A stretch of DNA of 64,000 nt from Orbilia blumenaviensis (taxonomy: Eukaryota; Ascomycota; Orbiliomycetes; Orbiliales; Orbiliaceae): contig JAVHNS010000010.1 in the NCBI GenBank assembly GCA_036872755.1, forward strand, positions 1,240,001 to 1,304,000, written 5' to 3'. Below the pieces are notes generated by a model, which had not been told where the DNA came from, did no database searches, and saw only the letters and a list, made by a program, of their open reading frames with translations. A program made the translations under genes and the position numbers. Below, piece by piece: positions 41,269 to 51,764 of this stretch (position 1 is the stretch's first letter; every line of letters starts with the position of its first letter).

Positions 41269-43385
41269 ATGAAGTCGTCTTCTTTAAGCTTTGTTGTGCT
41301 ATGGGCACTGGCAGGAAGCACCTATGGCTTGGTATGTACCTAGTTGAAATGCCTCGGAGTTAGTTAAATCTAATAAAATCGGAAGATGGGGAAAATATCT
41401 AACATCTCTGACGATTCCAGAATGAAGCGGACCGAGAAAACCTCGTTACTCGCGATGCGCTGGACCTGAAGGACGACTGGAATGAGAACTTAGCCGTCCG
41501 TAGCTTAATGCCGGACCTTTTCGAAAACCAGAAACGGAATAATCCGAATCTCAGGCGTCGAGATACATTTGATAACTCTCCGGAGTTAAAACACATTGGT
41601 GAACGCCTTCCATATCCAGAACTTGGGGAACTAGAATATAGCCTCAATGACGCCCCAAACCAGCCAAAGTCTAGGGGACAGGGTGCCCTAAGCTCTGCTG
41701 TCTCTTTTAACGTACTTACAAGTGTAATCACTGACGACCCCATACTACAACGTATGAATCCCTCCCGTGAACATTTCGAATACCTCTGCAATTGGCGTTC
41801 GCCACGAGAAGGGTTTAACGTCGTAGATGCTTATAACATGCTCGGAAATTGGCTTGAGAAACACGCTGGATCCTCTTCGTCGTGGTGCTCTGGCCCCGAT
41901 GGCTTTTGCACTAAAGTTTGGTGCGGTTCTGGGTATTATATTGAAGTGTGTAGTTATGGCGGGAAGCCCTGGCAGATGAAGTGCTCTAAGATTATCGAGA
42001 TGGCACGAAACTCTCTCATGGCCAAGGCCAACCAGGATAAAAATATCTGGGAGAACGGTATTCCAAGGAAAGGCCCCGAAAACCAGGACGAAGTGCGCTC
42101 GAAGCAGCAAGCCATCAACGACCGTAAGATGATTTGTATTGACCACAGTGCCGTCTACCAACCCGAAGCCTTGACCCTCACATTCTTCAACACAAACCCA
42201 CGCCTGCTTGTCCGTACCTCCTATGGCTATTCGGATAAACGTGTCAAGTGCGACCCCCCAGGTATCCAAGCCGACGTTGGAAGGGTGGCTGCATCGCAGG
42301 AACAATTCATGAAGATTTGGTATGAGAGGTACACTATCAAGGATATTGAGGGTGACGAAGAAAAAGACCCTAAAGATTCTCCTGGAGCTAAACCTAATGC
42401 TATACTCAACGCCAACTCTACACTCAGCGTCAATTCTACCGCTAGGCCCGACCCCCAAAAGCCTCAGGCTGACGGCCTCGTCCACGCGCAGGGGCGTACC
42501 TTTTTGCCTAAGGGTTCAACCAACGATACTGATACATACGGCCTTCCATATTACTACGATCCGCATGGAACATACCCTGACCCCCCGTCTAAGGCCGACC
42601 CCTTTGGATTTGTTAGCAACTTATCGAAGGATAAGAAAGTTGTAACTCCAGGAAATAATACCTCGCTGAACTCGAACAGCACACTCAAAAACTTGCCCGT
42701 GGGAGGGATCAAGGGTTCTACAAATGTAAATCTCGGCAAAGATGGCTTGAAACCTTCAAAAGATGGCAAGGAAGATGGTGGAAAAGAGAAACCCGTGAAA
42801 CTATGGACCCCAAATAGAAAGTCAACAACGACCAAAAATATTTGGGGCACAGAACTTCCCGAAGCTTATATATTTAAGAATGTTCATTATAAAACCGAGG
42901 GAACTCGAAAAACGACAGTTGCCAAAGGTCCCCCGGCTCCTAATCGTCAGGCACCAACCGGCGTTATACCTCAACAGGTTAATACGGCATCTACACCGAG
43001 TGGTGCGCAGAAGGCAGAGAAGACAGGTGATATTGATGCCGCTGCTCCCACTACAAGGGCATCAGCCGCGCATAGTGGCGACCATAGTGCCGCTAACGCG
43101 GCTCCAGTTACCACAGCTCCATCAAACCCTGAGGGAACTAATAGTGCCACGAAAGGTCAAATTAAGAGTGATGCACCCGCCCCCACCCAAATCGCGGCCT
43201 CTACTCTAAATAACAACGAAAGCAGCACTAAGGATGAACCTACTTCTGTAGAGGAAGAGCCCGTGACTCCAAATTCTGAAACGGCTGCTCCGAGAGCCAA
43301 AACAACAGCCCCGAAAGATGAAGTCAAGCCTGCTGACACACCCACGGCAAGCTTGAATGCCCACGTTTCGCAAGCCTCTGCCTGA
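41269..43385 (+). CDS. Secreted low-complexity protein, 675 aa, unknown function
   Basis: Two exons, 41269-41331 and 41421-43385, joined across an 89-bp intron (GTATGT donor, TTCCAG acceptor). Exon 1 is exactly a 21-residue signal peptide (MKSSSLSFVVLWALAGSTYG core). Residues about 135-285 form a probable folded domain with Trp and paired Cys (WCSGPDGFCTKVWCGSGYY, then a further Cys pair around CSYGGKPWQMKC, and CID later). Residues about 290-675 are low-complexity Asn/Ser/Thr/Pro/Lys with many N-X-S/T sites and an Ala/Thr/Pro-rich, mucin-like tail. There is no GPI or transmembrane C-terminus, so it is probably released or wall-bound. I do not recognise the domain. The codon frame is clean, so it is a real gene. 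Confidence 0.75.
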
Positions 43386-43816
43386 AGTTGGGCCGAGGCT
43401 TGACGCGTTGTGTTATTAATCTAGTAGAGCAGGTTCCTCTATACTTGTTCTTATTGTAATATTCATGTAAAGTTGACTTAGTTTTATTATCCCCTTCTAT
43501 TGATTTTGAATAAGCTACGATATGCGATGTATGTAATCAATAACCCTCATGTATGAGCTAAACGAATGACTAAGTCGTCGTTCAAATTTGATTAAATTCA
43601 TTAGTTTAGATGATTTTTGCTCCGCGCTATGGCCTTTCAATACCGTTTAATCCTGCGGATATTCTTCTTTCCTCTTAATCATCAATAAAATTGTATTTAT
43701 GAATTTTAATTGCAAATGCCTTCAAAGCTTCTTATCCTAAGGTTTAAGTGTCGCCGTTGAATATTTTCGCCGGATATACACACACCTCCAACATTTGCTC
43801 TGGTCTGCAACCACTA
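43386..43816. other. Convergent 3' region
   Basis: A 431-bp AT-rich stretch between two convergent genes. It holds only their 3' flanks. Confidence 0.6.
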
Positions 43817-44902
43817 CTATGGGAATTCCTCCTTAACAAAGTCCTCACTCAACTTCCACAGTCTCTCCCAGTTCTCCTTTCCAGTAGCCCATGCTGCTTC
43901 ATCGCCTGTAACAGGTTTAACCTGACAGTCGGCCAAGAATTGACCGTTTTGCGGCTCAATCGCAGGATCGAATGCAGCTACTACGTGCGTTGCTGTACCC
44001 TGGGCGAAGGACTTCCATTGGAGGTTCACATTGACTATTTTTTTTATTAAAATTAGTCCGTGTAACTGGTAATTGGGGGGATGAGGGGGTAGTATAATAC
44101 ATCTGACTGCAAAGTCGTCCATGTCCATCTTCTTGGCCATGGCGGTGTTGATCACTGATTTCAGAGATATATTAGCCATAATTCCGCTTCAGATGGAAAG
44201 AAAATTGAAGGAGCTAGAAGGAACTTGGCGGCCTTACACCCTGGATGCAAAGAATATGAATAAACTCCTTTGCTCCCAAACTTCTCCGCTAAAGCGGCTG
44301 AGAACAATACGTTCGAAGTTTTGGACTGCGAGTATGCTTCCCACCCCTCTCCAAATGGCGTATTCTATCCATAGTTAGTCAGTGCCTGAACGGCTTCTTT
44401 TTTTCTCTGGAAATCAGGTTTGTACACATACCAAAAAATTTGGGTCATCCCAAACAATCCCTCCCCTTCTAAAACTATTGCTGGTAACATTAACAACCCT
44501 TCCACCGTTTTTCATAGCCCCGTTAAGTAACAAATTAGTCAACAAAAAATGCCCAAGATGGTTAGTCGCAAAGCTCATCTCTATCCCATCTACACTCCTA
44601 CTCAGCGTATGAGCATGCATCGCGGCGTTATTAACCAAGACATCCACCTTTTCTACAGAGTCATTGATCTCTGCGGCCGCAGAGCGGACGGATGATAGTG
44701 AGCTCAGGTCAACGACCAGTGGTTTCAGAGGGAGGGACGGGAAAAGGTTGGCGAGGTATGTTTGAGAAGCGGAAATTTTTTCAGGGTTACGTGCGGCGAG
44801 GATTAGAAGGGCTGGGGAGTGGGGTGCTATGGCACGGCAGAAGTCGAGGCCGAGGCCGTCTGGGGAGATGCCAGTTACGAGGACTATACAGCGTACACGC
44901 AT
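43817..44902 (-). CDS. Short-chain dehydrogenase/reductase, 299 aa
   Basis: NAD(P)-dependent oxidoreductase of the classical SDR fold; substrate unknown. Exons are 44902-44432, 44364-44240, 44186-44101 and 44034-43817. The cofactor motif TGISPDGLG (10-18), NNAA (91-94), catalytic Ser near 141, Tyr168 and Lys172 (YSQSK) and a HPGG motif after the sixth strand are all present, so it should be active. Exon 3 begins in phase only when the donor GTGTAA after 'HPG' is used. The last intron (44100-44035) is 66 bp, a multiple of three with no stop, so its retention adds 22 residues without breaking the frame. The C-terminal 'WKSFAQGTATHVVAAFDP' helix-turn is typical of fungal retinol-dehydrogenase-like SDRs. 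The N-terminus is very short before the first strand but complete. Confidence 0.88.
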
Positions 44903-45858
44903 AGTTAGTGTCTAAATCTTTTTTTACAAATAGATATATAAACAGTGGTAGCCTAGACACTTGATAGGGGGAATTCAGGACCGTGGAAAGAAATTAGAGA
45001 GGGGAAGGCGTACTTGTCTTCCCACGGATGTGTGAGCTTAGAGTCGTTGCGACTTCATCGCTGGTAGTTGTGTGGTTCCAAGATGTGTTGGACATTGTTG
45101 TATTTCTTTGCCGGGAAAAAGTTACACAGTCCCAAGTTACACAGGCACTCGATTGTGAATGGTTTATTGCAATTGGTGAGGGGATGTATCTGAGTAGTAG
45201 CTATTCTAACTACTTGAGTTAGTTTTTTGGGAGCGCTGTCCTTATATCTTCACTCTCGTTGTATCGACATGTATCGAGAATGCGGGCATGTATTGTACTG
45301 AGTTTTGGAGTTCTACCAGTGCCCAAGCGAAGGCCATCGGATTTAATCTGTCTTAAATCCGCCCATGAAATAGATGATCTTCGACAAGTGCGACGAAAAT
45401 AGGAAATACTCGATGCAGAAACTGGAGATCAATTTACGAATTTTACGGCTTTTTAGCGAACACGAGCACACCTGACCCGTATCAGGCCTCGAAATGACAG
45501 GCATACACAAGATTGAAGATTTATAATCCTTTAATATGGATGATAAGTTCGTTTGTTGGGGAAGGTCGGGGTTATTCGGATTTAACATTATAATGCATTA
45601 TGTGAGGTTGTTCGTCGAGAGCTTGCATCACGGTGAAGTCGGTCGCAGCCGATGTTACGACAAAGTTGCCAAAACTTATATTGTGTTTGAAATTTCGTTT
45701 GGACGGATCGATGGTAATTTCATGTGAGTACTGGTTTTGAGAATCTGGTGATGCTATGGGTCTCGTCGGCATCGTCAACAGAAAATTTTGTATGTGAGTC
45801 ATGGTGTTAGTGGCAGTATATAGGCCGCATACTTTCATAACTTTTCATCACAAAAACA
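44903..45858. other. Spacer between the SDR gene and the tRNA
   Basis: No gene supported. A minus ATG frame at 45838-45572 (88 codons) has protein-like composition without a motif. It directly abuts the tRNA and could be a fragment. Confidence 0.4.
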
Positions 45859-45930
45859 AGCATCGTGGCGCAGTGGAAGCGCGCCGGGCTCATAACCCGG
45901 AGGCCAACAGATCGAAACTGTTCGATGCTA
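45859..45930 (+). tRNA. Initiator tRNA-Met (CAT)
   Basis: A 72-nt cloverleaf: acceptor AGCATCG pairs with CGATGCT and A is the discriminator. The D arm starts TGGCGCAGTGG, the anticodon stem CCGGG/CCCGG holds CAT at 45891-45893, and the T loop is GATCGAAAC rather than TTCGA. The A1:T72 pair, the GGG/CCC base of the anticodon stem and the A54-type T loop are the marks of the eukaryotic initiator rather than elongator tRNA. There is no intron. A T8 run about ten bases downstream is the Pol III terminator; boxes A and B are intact. Confidence 0.96.
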
Positions 45931-48181
45931 TCATTCTTTTTTTTTGCAATTTTTTTGTTCTGTTTTGGGAAGATAATGCTTGCTAGGATTTTCGAATCAA
46001 CCTCGTGTTTGCAAATTTTCGCTGATGCGACACAATTTTTTTTTCTTCTTGCCCTTACTTGTGGGCTAGTCTCAAAGAAGATGGGCAAGGAATGCACTGA
46101 AGTTGTTATTAAAAGATTGTGAGGTCGGCTTTTGATCTCGTGGAGATAAAGAGGATCGGATAGGCTACACGTGCACCTAAAAATATTAGCCCTTCGAACG
46201 CAAATCGCCTCGTCCGAACTTTGACCTGTGCCTTGAAGATTTCGATGCTGCTACGTCACACCGCCGATGTGCGGAATCGCAGACCTTCAAAATGTGTTGT
46301 TGTGTCGTTACACACAGCCAGGGTTTCAGGAAGCAGATCATTCCTAATCGGGACATGTGCGAAATACCACAGCCCTTGTTCGCTCTTAAGTCTCAGGATA
46401 TGGCCTAATTGGTCGTAGTGGTTCTTCTTAATGCATGTCCTGAGATAATCTATGGTTCATAATTCTGAGAAAGTGGAGTTTCGGCTTACCTACACACCGG
46501 GGTACGGAAAGCCCGATAATCATCAATTATATACCATTATGAATATTGTTCCGAGGTATATCGGCATGAAATGTCTGACTTACACCTATGCACCCCAGGC
46601 TCTGTTCCAAGACATGTCTTGAGCTATAAGGCTGCTGGTTTCCAGCTGGTTGTCGCTCTGAGGATTGGTTGAGTGACATGGCAGCTGCTAATTGAGAAGG
46701 GAGGCTGCAGGAATTGTATCAGCTCGTCCTTAACTTGGAGCGCAAGATCGGAGGCTGGATTTTCGAGTGAGTGGGCACTTATTTGCAGGGTACAGGGTAC
46801 TGGTCTATAGAGCTGGCTCTTAATTCTGGCGTGCAGCAACAAACTCGCCGCACGATTCTAATTTCAAGAACTTGGTTTGGTAGGCTATTGGCGTCACAAT
46901 AAACCTATCTCCAAATATTGCTAGCATGGGGCTCGGGACCTTTGTCTCTCAACAATAGCTGGCAAAGAGCTCTATCGCGGATCCTATACCCACTTCTGTA
47001 TGCTATATGTGGCTGAGACGCGACATGGAAGCAGGCTTCAGTGGAAATAATGCAAGCTGCAGATCCTCATCTTGCCAAAGCTTGAATCATTGGTGTAACT
47101 AATCGAAGCCGCGAATCTACTGTTTAACGTTTGGAGATATTAGCATGGATTTAAGTGTATATATGTAATGTATGGATTCTAAAGTAGATACTGAAGTAAT
47201 TTGTCTGAAATCAGGCTGATGGAGAGAGATGTGACCCAGGCTTAAGGCGGGCACGATAAAGATAATGATATCTCTATTTGGGAGGACTAGCTTTGAGGGG
47301 GGGAAGAAGTAGAGTAAAACGAGAAAAAACTAAAGCCGCCAATCCTAATGCGCTCCTAGGCGAGGCACCGGATTCCCCGCAGTGCTTGGAAATACTGAGG
47401 CTGATTTTCCTGCACCTAGTCCCACTTTTGTGCAACGGTTGAGGGTGTCTCGCGAATCAAACATAGTTAAATGTTTAATCAAGCCGAAGTCTTGCAGGGC
47501 GGCTTTGCAATTTTTCCTGCAGGGCGTTCGCTTCCTCCAAAATTCCGGGTCCTTCCGCCAACCACATTTTATTGTGAACTCACAGATCCTGCTTCCCGCA
47601 TAGAATATGCCTGAGTTTATGCCGCTTTGGCATGCGTTGCCAAGGTTGTCTGCAGTTGCTCTTTTTCTCAACAGGTGAAGGGGCGCATGCAGGGCCGGGA
47701 ATCTGCCAGGGTTCTATGGTCGAAGGATATCTGAGTTTGTTGTCGGGATGGGACACGTAACTGAGCCGTATATGCCTCCGGAAAAGTAGTTTCCGTTGGC
47801 CAGCTGTAACCACAGTCAACTATAGTCGTCGCGCATCAGGATCTGACTCTGGTGGGAACACTCAATCCGAAGGCATGCGGCCGCACAGCCGCAGGCAATG
47901 GAGCCTAGCTAATAGTATATTTCATTCTCTTGTATATCTTTTCTTAAGTATAAAATAGTAACTTGTGCCACCTGATAGGGGTAGCGCGGTCTTACCACGA
48001 TATCCTAGGTACCGTACCGTATATATTGCAAAATATATCGCTGTATTTCCCGACCTTATCAGAATACTACTTGTACTACGTTCTTCTACCTTTGCCGCAT
48101 CCCAATTTCATTTTGCATCCCATTTACACCATCTCTTAATTATTAATATAAGTATAATTTTAATCGAATTTTCCGGTCAAA
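45931..48181. other. Spacer with one cysteine-containing ORF
   Basis: No firm gene. A minus-strand frame at 47671-47345 (108 codons, no ATG start) has six Cys and a protein-like run (SGINSGIFYAG, then PCRKNCKAALQDFG). An overlapping frame just upstream (47819-47580) adds two more Cys. This could be a frameshifted small secreted protein, but no signal peptide or splice model ties it together. Confidence 0.35.
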
Positions 48182-49391
48182 ATGAAGTCCGTGGTCAAAG
48201 TTTCTGCTGCAATTGCGTTGGTAGCATCTACAGTTTCGGCCCAAATTGACCGATTTCCTCCCTGTGCTGTAAGTTGATATCTCTTGCACCTGCTTTTAAG
48301 TTTTGCTAGTTTTGTTCAAGTATTTTATATTATTGGAGGTGGATAGTTAGTTAACATTGCCGGCTTGTTATCAGTATGACTGCCTCAGCCAACTGAACGC
48401 CATCGCCGGTTGCGGAAATACTGATTACCCATGCTTCTGTGCTTCGAACGCTTTCTTAGCAGGATTCAATCCATGCATTTCATATGCTTGCCAACCGCAG
48501 GATTATCAAGCTGTTAGCGATGCTGCGGAAGGCCTATGTTTGGGCGCTGGTCATACGGTAACCGTGACTGTCGTAGCTCCGACCGCCACCCCGTCTCCTC
48601 CTCCAGAACTTGCCAGGTTCCCAAGCTGTGCTGTAAGTACCTTTATACTCCTTCAGAAAATAAATATAAGTTCTCCTGACCTCTAACCGGCACCGTTGTG
48701 ATTATAGATCTACTGCGTCAGCCAATTGAATGCTATCTCCCCCTGTGGCGATACCGATTACGGATGCCTTTGTGCTTCGAGAGAATTCCGATTCGGATTC
48801 GGCGCTTGTATTTCACTTTTCTGTGAGCCAAAAGACTATGGAGCAACTAGCAACGCTGCTGAGGAGCTGTGCGCGGATAACGGCGTCACCGTCACCGTCA
48901 CCGCTACATTTACACCACCTCCTCAACCAACTGTTGCGCCTTCCTCAACTGCCCCAGCGAGGACTACAGAGCCTTCCGAGACCGAACCTTCCAAGACCGA
49001 ACCTGCCGAGACTACCGGGGCAGAGGAGACTGAACCCGCAGAAACCACAGGAGCCGAAGAGACCGAACCAGCAGAAACCACAGGAGCTGAAGAAACCGAG
49101 CCAGCGGAAACTACAGGCCCCGAAGAAACTGAGCCTGCCGAGACCTCAGGCCCCGAAGAAACAGAGGGACCAGCCGAAACTTCAGGTCCCGAGGAAACAG
49201 ATGGACCTGTCGAAACAACTATGGCGACTGTAACTTCAACTGAGCCAGATGCTACTACTACCGCTCCACCATCTGGAAACGGTACTACTTCGGGCTCGGG
49301 ATCTACTCCAACAACTAATGCTGGTGCTCGACACACAGCATTCGCAGGTCTCTTTGGCGCCGCTCTTGTTGTCGGTGCAGCTCTTTTGTAA
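48182..49391 (+). CDS. Double-CFEM surface protein, probably GPI-anchored, 342 aa
   Basis: CFEM proteins sit in the plasma membrane/cell wall; some bind haem, others act in adhesion or host contact. Exons are 48182-48268, 48375-48632 and 48708-49391, with phase-0 GTAAGT introns. A signal peptide spans about 1-20. CFEM 1 has cysteines 28, 32, 42, 49, 51, 63, 68 and 84 with Asp46 at the axial-ligand position. CFEM 2 has cysteines 114, 118, 128, 135, 137, 149, 154 and 170 with Asp132. Each domain is split by an intron at the same place, directly after its first Cys-Ala, and both begin C-A-(Y/I)-(D/Y)-C, so they arose by tandem exon duplication. Six Glu/Thr/Pro-rich 11-12-residue repeats follow, then a Ser/Thr/Gly linker and a hydrophobic C-terminus (FAGLFGAALVVGAALL) typical of a GPI signal. 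Confidence 0.9.
49008..49211 (+). repeat. Coding minisatellite, six 33-36-bp units
   Basis: Six tandem units encode ETTGAEETEPA and close variants (ETTGPEETEPA, ETSGPEETEGPA, ETSGPEETDGPV) in the stalk of the CFEM protein. Third-position differences show the units are not recent identical copies. Copy number is a likely length polymorphism. Confidence 0.85.
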
Positions 49392-49783
49392 GCGGCGAGG
49401 AGGAAGACTCTCGGGATATAATGCGGATGTTAACTATTAGCCGCGCATTTGCGAATTGTTAGTGTCGATTTTGTATTGTAATATTTTGACAGGGAAGAAG
49501 GGGAATTAAGAAAATCGATTAATTAATAATATCCCGGATTCATAATTAGGTTTACTAAGCTGGTGGCGAATAATCTATATAAGCTGTTCTAAATACACTA
49601 TGTATACCCACAGTTGTGGTCAACAGCGTCTGGGACCGAGACTAATGTATACCTAGGTATATATATATATTGCTAAAAACATTGTCTCGTAAACAGAAAA
49701 CGCGGAATTAAGTATTCGTACCTACTGTAGGTCCGCCCGATAGATCCATATGACTGTGGATATGTATATAGAGAGGCCAAGTA
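49392..49783. other. Convergent 3' spacer
   Basis: 392 bp of AT-rich DNA between the CFEM gene and the small membrane protein gene; nothing else seen. Confidence 0.5.
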
Positions 49784-50556
49784 TCAGGTATCCAATATAC
49801 AGCATAGCAACCTATACCCCATAAATTTATTAGCTCGGTATTCCTAAAAGAAGAAAGGGGGAAGAAAAGACGAGAAAAGGTATGTCGAAAATGGCAATAG
49901 GGAATTGTAATTTGTAGTTCCTACCTTGGAGCCATCACCCCAAGGGCCCTCCCAAAGATGGCTGATGATCATAACAGATAATCCCAGCACATAAGATATG
50001 ATACTATAGCTTAATAGCTGTGTTGGTGTCTGTAAAACCCACAGACTGGCATATCTTCCGAAGGTACCCTCTCCAACTATGGCTGATCGGTATGTCCAGT
50101 CTGGACGTAGGGGTATCGAAGATAAATATATTCCCAAGTGGAAACAAATAACTACGGAAAGCAAACTCAATAGTAACGCTCCATACCAAAAGCCAAGGAT
50201 GGACCAATGAGCATCATATGTTTGGTTCCATTGGATAGATGCTGTTATGGCAGCTCCTACTACTGTTGCCTGTAGCGATGTTTGTATTAGTACAGAGTCG
50301 ACTGTGTACCTTTCCACAGGCTGGTGCGTTCACGGATCCTCTATAGTCATATATAGGCTCTGGGGTTTAATCCGCCAAGAGTACTTACACAAATAGCGGC
50401 TTCAGATAGCTCCTTTTTCTTTGCCTTTACCCACATATCCATTTTAAGCTGGTCCTCCATGTGATTTTTCCATAACCCGTTTGCGAAACCAATGTGCAAG
50501 CATCGCCAAGGGTGTGTAAGAATGAACAGAAACAGTTTAAATAATTTAGGCGCCAT
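49784..50556 (-). CDS. Small integral membrane protein, 207 aa, unknown function
   Basis: Three exons, 50556-50389, 50320-49925 and 49843-49784, spliced in phase 0. Donors are GTAAGT and GTAGGA, acceptors ACCAG and CTTTTAG after a long pyrimidine tract. An N-terminal amphipathic, basic segment (MAPKLFKLFLFILTHPWR start) precedes a Lys-rich stretch. Three hydrophobic spans follow, at about 75-90, 97-125 and 155-180, with conserved-looking Trp and Pro (WGPWGDGSK) after the last. The first acceptor is placed after an in-frame TGA, the only site restoring a frame. The short last exon ends in Cys-Cys-Ile-Leu-Asp-Thr. The topology resembles small fungal membrane proteins of unknown role; I assign no function. 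Confidence 0.6.
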
Positions 50557-51247
50557 TTTAACTTAGGGCGGATAGTTATTTCTGTAGAGGCTTGCTGTTT
50601 CCGAGCGTACTAGCCAGCTGCCGGTTGGATTTTCTGTGTCTAGCCTTGTTCGAGGTAATACAACAACAAGTTTTGCGTGTGCCTGTGGTAATTTAGAGGC
50701 GAGGCTGAGGCTAGATGTTGCGTGGCAGGATCCAGGAAAAAGCATAGAACCAATGGGCCAACACTGAGATAAATAGACGTCTAGACAGCTATCTTGGCTG
50801 AAACAATAGATACTGATAAAGGTTTTGGGGTCGACTACTTCATGGAACCCGAAATTTAATTATATATCCAAATCGTAAGCTTACGAATAGGACTGGGTGA
50901 TGACGTTAACCCGTCTTGCCCTGTTGTAACTCACGCGGCACAGTTGGCCTAGCCTTAGGCAATGTTTGTCACATTGGTGCCACTCTAATCCTCTTTCGCC
51001 AGTTGTTACTTAATTCCGAGGTGCTGCCATATGTAGGCACCTGGGATAAGGATAGTCGGGGTTTTGGTTAGAACGCGACAATGCAATGCGTTGGACCATT
51101 TATAGTATATCGACATATCAATAGCCATTAAGTTGAAATATGCTCCGAGTTCTCATATAACGCAATTAAATATTAATTACAAATTCGATCTTGATATTTA
51201 AGGCATCGTACCTTTTGCGCGCGCTGTACCCATACGAGATATTATAG
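50557..51247. other. Upstream spacer of the membrane protein gene
   Basis: AT-rich, no gene seen. A TCTAGACAGCTATC word near 50779 resembles the CTAGACAGCCATC inside the adjacent MITE-like element, but no second copy of the element is present. Confidence 0.4.
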
Positions 51248-51713
51248 GTCAAAATGTGTCGAAACGATATATATTATGACTTCGCGAAATATATGTATTA
51301 CAACTTAAGCGAGGCATAATTATTGCATAAGTGTGCTAATTTTTCATAATAATGCTCGACTATCAGCCCGCCACCAGCCTGCCCGCCCGCCTAGTCAGAG
51401 GCTGGAAAAAAGCTAGATATCTAGACAACTAGACAGCCATCATACCAATTCATGATTACTCTATACTTGGCCATTTAACACGCGCACTATTAGCTACAGT
51501 TATATTTATTATTAAAAAAAAAAAAAAAGTATTCCTGAACCTTTCGCTGCTTAGTTGTCTGGCTGTCTGGCTGGCTGGTGGTGGGCTGATGGTCGAGCAT
51601 AATTATGAAAAATTAACACACTTATGCAATAATTATGCCTCGCTTAAGTTGTAATACATATATTTCGCGAAGTCATAATGTATATCGTTCTGACACATTT
51701 TGGCCACAATAGT
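51248..51713. mobile_element. MITE-like element with ~130-bp inverted terminal repeats
   Basis: The left arm (about 51248-51380) and right arm (about 51713-51579) are inverted copies with about seven mismatches in roughly 130 bp. They share the core CGCGAAATATATGTATTACA and AAGCGAGGCATAATTATTGC. The middle (about 200 bp) contains a 15-A run and short CTAGACA/TGTCTGG echoes of the arms but no open frame. Flanking TA at both outer edges (GATATTATAGG on the left, ATAGTATATT on the right) would suit a TA target duplication, as in Tc1/mariner-derived MITEs; the outer limits are uncertain by about 10 bp. It ends about 50 bp after the stop of the 51.8-kb gene, i.e. in its 3' flank. Confidence 0.8.
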
Positions 51714-51764
51714 ATATTGTATCTAACTAGGTAGGTACTTACTTAGCTATCTAGGGATGAGCTA

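Noticed and set aside
41745..42485. 246-codon antisense frame in the 41-kb secreted gene
   Set aside because: It overlaps entirely the signal-peptide-bearing sense frame and has no motif.
45572..45838. 88-codon minus-strand frame next to the tRNA
   Set aside because: No motif or splice-supported continuation; not enough to call a gene.
48923..49336. 137-codon antisense frame over the CFEM stalk repeat
   Set aside because: It is the mirror of the Glu/Thr/Pro minisatellite in the sense gene.
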